Assembly (NCBI GenBank): GCA_018697195.1
Contig: CM031879.1
Span: 26,719,660-26,783,659, forward strand
Source: Certhia americana
Lineage: Eukaryota > Chordata > Aves > Passeriformes > Certhiidae
DNA length: 64,000 nucleotides
Direction of reading: 5' to 3'
Shown here: positions 62,101 to 64,000 of the stretch, piece by piece
Position numbering within the stretch: position 1 is the stretch's first letter
Layout of the letters: each line of letters begins with the position of its first letter
Made by a program: the position numbers and the translations under genes
The notes under the pieces: model-generated
The model's input: the letters and a program-made list of their open reading frames with translations, nothing else
Databases searched by the model: none
What the model was told of the DNA's origin: nothing

Positions 62101-64000
62101 TGTCTTTTTTCCCTCTGGTTCTCATGAATGAGACAGGGCAAAGTTGCAAGCGATTTTTTAATATTAATTTATTACCAAAAAGGTCACAGAGACACTACAG
62201 GGGAGGTAGGCAAAATAAGCATGGAAGGAAATTTTATTTTGTAGCTGAAGGTGGAGAAAAGCAATGTAAAGATTATCTCCATGTCCTCTGACTGAAGTTG
62301 AGTTTACGATTCTGGGATATAAACTTCTTTTTTGTCTTACTCCCTCTTTTTACTTCTCCTCCTGAGAACAGTAAAATTCCTCTCTATGGCTTCAAGAAGT
62401 TGCTACAGGATTAGGAATATAAGATCCAATTTAGGGAAAAGCTGTGCATCATAACAAAATGATAAATACTGTCCCCAGAAATAGTGCCTCACCTCTCATT
62501 AGGCTTCATATCTTTTTGTTCTTTTTACCAATTGTTAGTTCTCTTCACAAAAAATGAGAGAGCATGTTGGCTTGGAGTAATGTTAGTATTCAGAAGGCTC
62601 ATCCTAAATATGCCACAGGAGAAGTAGCAAGTTGCTTTTCAAGGCAGATCCTAGCTGGATGCTGGATCATCCCTATCATATCTGCACAGTTAGTTTGTCA
62701 CAGCACAGTCTGTGTCCTAACGCCATTATTTAAATTTATAGGAGCCTCTAGCTCTTAATGGTACATTAGCTTAATTTGTACTTGACAAAAACAATGTTCC
62801 AGTTTTGCACATTTTGGTACACAAATGTCATTCTACTTCAGGCAACAGTACTCTGGCCTCCTATCAAATATGCCTCTAACTTTTTTTCACAATTTTTTTT
62901 TTTTTTTTAATTAAGACTAATTTTGCATTCACAAACCTTGTTTTACATGTGCATTCCAGGGGGCTAATCAGTGTATACAACTACACATATTCTAGTTTTT
63001 TTCTATTTATCCTGAGGACTTCTCCACTTCATTATTTTGACACAGAAGGGAATTTCTGAATGTGTCAAACATCCTGTGAATGGTGGTTTCATGCCATGTG
63101 ACAAAGAACAGACTCCAGGCACAAATAAGCACATGCTACATGTCACAAGTTAAAAGCAAACCAGTGTAGCTGTGTTCTGACCCAGTTGTACACAGAGACC
63201 CCAGTTTTGTGGATAAGTGTGCCTGTATCCACTGTGCTACTGAAGCCAAGAGTCAAAAACCTGAGGGCATATCTGGTTTTGGTGCCAGCCTGCTGCTGAA
63301 GGAATGTGCCAGAGGGGGAGCTGGATGGCGCCAAGTAAAGTGCTCACAGTGGGAGTTGTTCTTTGCAGTCATCATATTTTCCAGGAGCTGTACCTGCAAG
63401 CCATTTACATCTGCATCTGCCAACTAATGTGCAGACCTTCCTTCAGCTGTCAAATAGATTGGAAATGCAGATGTGCTGGCACAAGAACTGCCCCTATTTC
63501 TCCTAACACTACGCTGTGATTCCCCTCTTGGTACCAGTCTTAAATATTGGTGACATTTGAAGGTATATGAATGAGGGTCAGATATCAATCATGACTCTTG
63601 CCTGGTTTTGCTTGGTGCTGTTGCTGCAGCTGTTGTCAAATTTCAACATCTGTTCTTATTACAATTTGCTTTGTGAATGTGCTCTTTTTTGAGGTTCAGA
63701 AGTGCTTTGCAAACATGAACTCAGCCACGCAGCATTTCTGAGCTGTGTTGCAACAAGCATGCATCATGTTTGGGGATGGTTGTCTGCAAATATGAAAAAA
63801 GAATTATGTTGTATATCTATATTTTTTTAAAAATTCAACAGTTTATTGCTGAATTCAGAGTAGAAGTCGACTATCTTCAGTATAACAGCAGGCAGGGAAA
63901 AAGTTAAAATACAGTGAAGCATTAAAATACAGTTTAGTAAGGTTAAGTTACTGTGCAAAGATGACAGGGCTATGCCAGTGATAAAGGCAGAACTCAGACA
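59192..64000 (+). other. Intron to the end of the window
   Basis: AT-rich, with a GC-richer patch at 61660-62040 holding three overlapping frames and no recognisable domain. This could be an old unclassified repeat. No PDZ-encoding exon is seen before the window ends. Confidence 0.5.
62893..62908 (+). repeat. Poly-T run, 16 bp
   Basis: There are 16 consecutive T, preceded nearby by another short T run. No retroelement body is attached. Confidence 0.9.

Overview
This window looks like non-coding DNA from a bird nuclear genome. It is AT-rich and CpG-poor, has no compact gene order or operons, and carries only a few interspersed repeats. The repeats I can recognise are CR1 LINE fragments of the avian type at about 13013-13075, 38440-39025, 44821-44880 and 48095-48385. 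The largest matches the CR1 subfamilies I know from songbirds, so a passerine is plausible but not proven.

One protein-coding exon is supported: 22212-22280 on the + strand. It encodes 23 residues starting MGCNLCTFQK, has a strong Kozak start, and ends on a consensus CAG|GTGAGT donor in phase 0. I recognise it as the alternative first exon of the short isoform of a PDZRN (LNX-family) gene, most likely PDZRN4, with PDZRN3 as the alternative. In the long isoform the N-terminus carries a RING finger. The short isoform instead begins with Met-Gly-Cys, a candidate dual-lipidation signal. About 430 bp upstream of the ATG (21780-22211) probably hold its promoter and 5' UTR, including two AATATTCAT elements. 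Everything after 22281 is then intron, at least 41.7 kb of it. Everything before about 21.8 kb is either an intron of the long transcript or upstream flank.

Layout: 1-6.4 kb, plain AT-rich sequence with one conserved-looking block. 6.4-7.1 kb, a cluster of a palindromic RFX X-box, a CpG-rich inverted repeat and a homeodomain-site-rich block. 7.1-21.8 kb, plain sequence with a (CCTCTC)8 tract, a CR1 tail and a T31 run. 21.8-22.3 kb, the PDZRN4-type promoter and exon. 22.3-38.4 kb, intron with little structure. 38.4-40.0 kb, a CR1 copy, a G20 run and a perfect 26-bp inverted repeat. 44.8-48.4 kb, two more CR1 pieces, a G-quadruplex motif and two candidate conserved elements. 48.4-64 kb, plain intron with a perfect 19-bp snap-back palindrome and two small tandem duplications.

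I found no rRNA, tRNA, CRISPR array, complete transposon or recognisable endogenous retrovirus. The short open frames elsewhere lack recognisable domains or consistent exon boundaries, and I treat them as chance. The most noteworthy items are the lipid-anchor-like alternative first exon and the two long perfect inverted repeats, which have the form expected of template-switch events.
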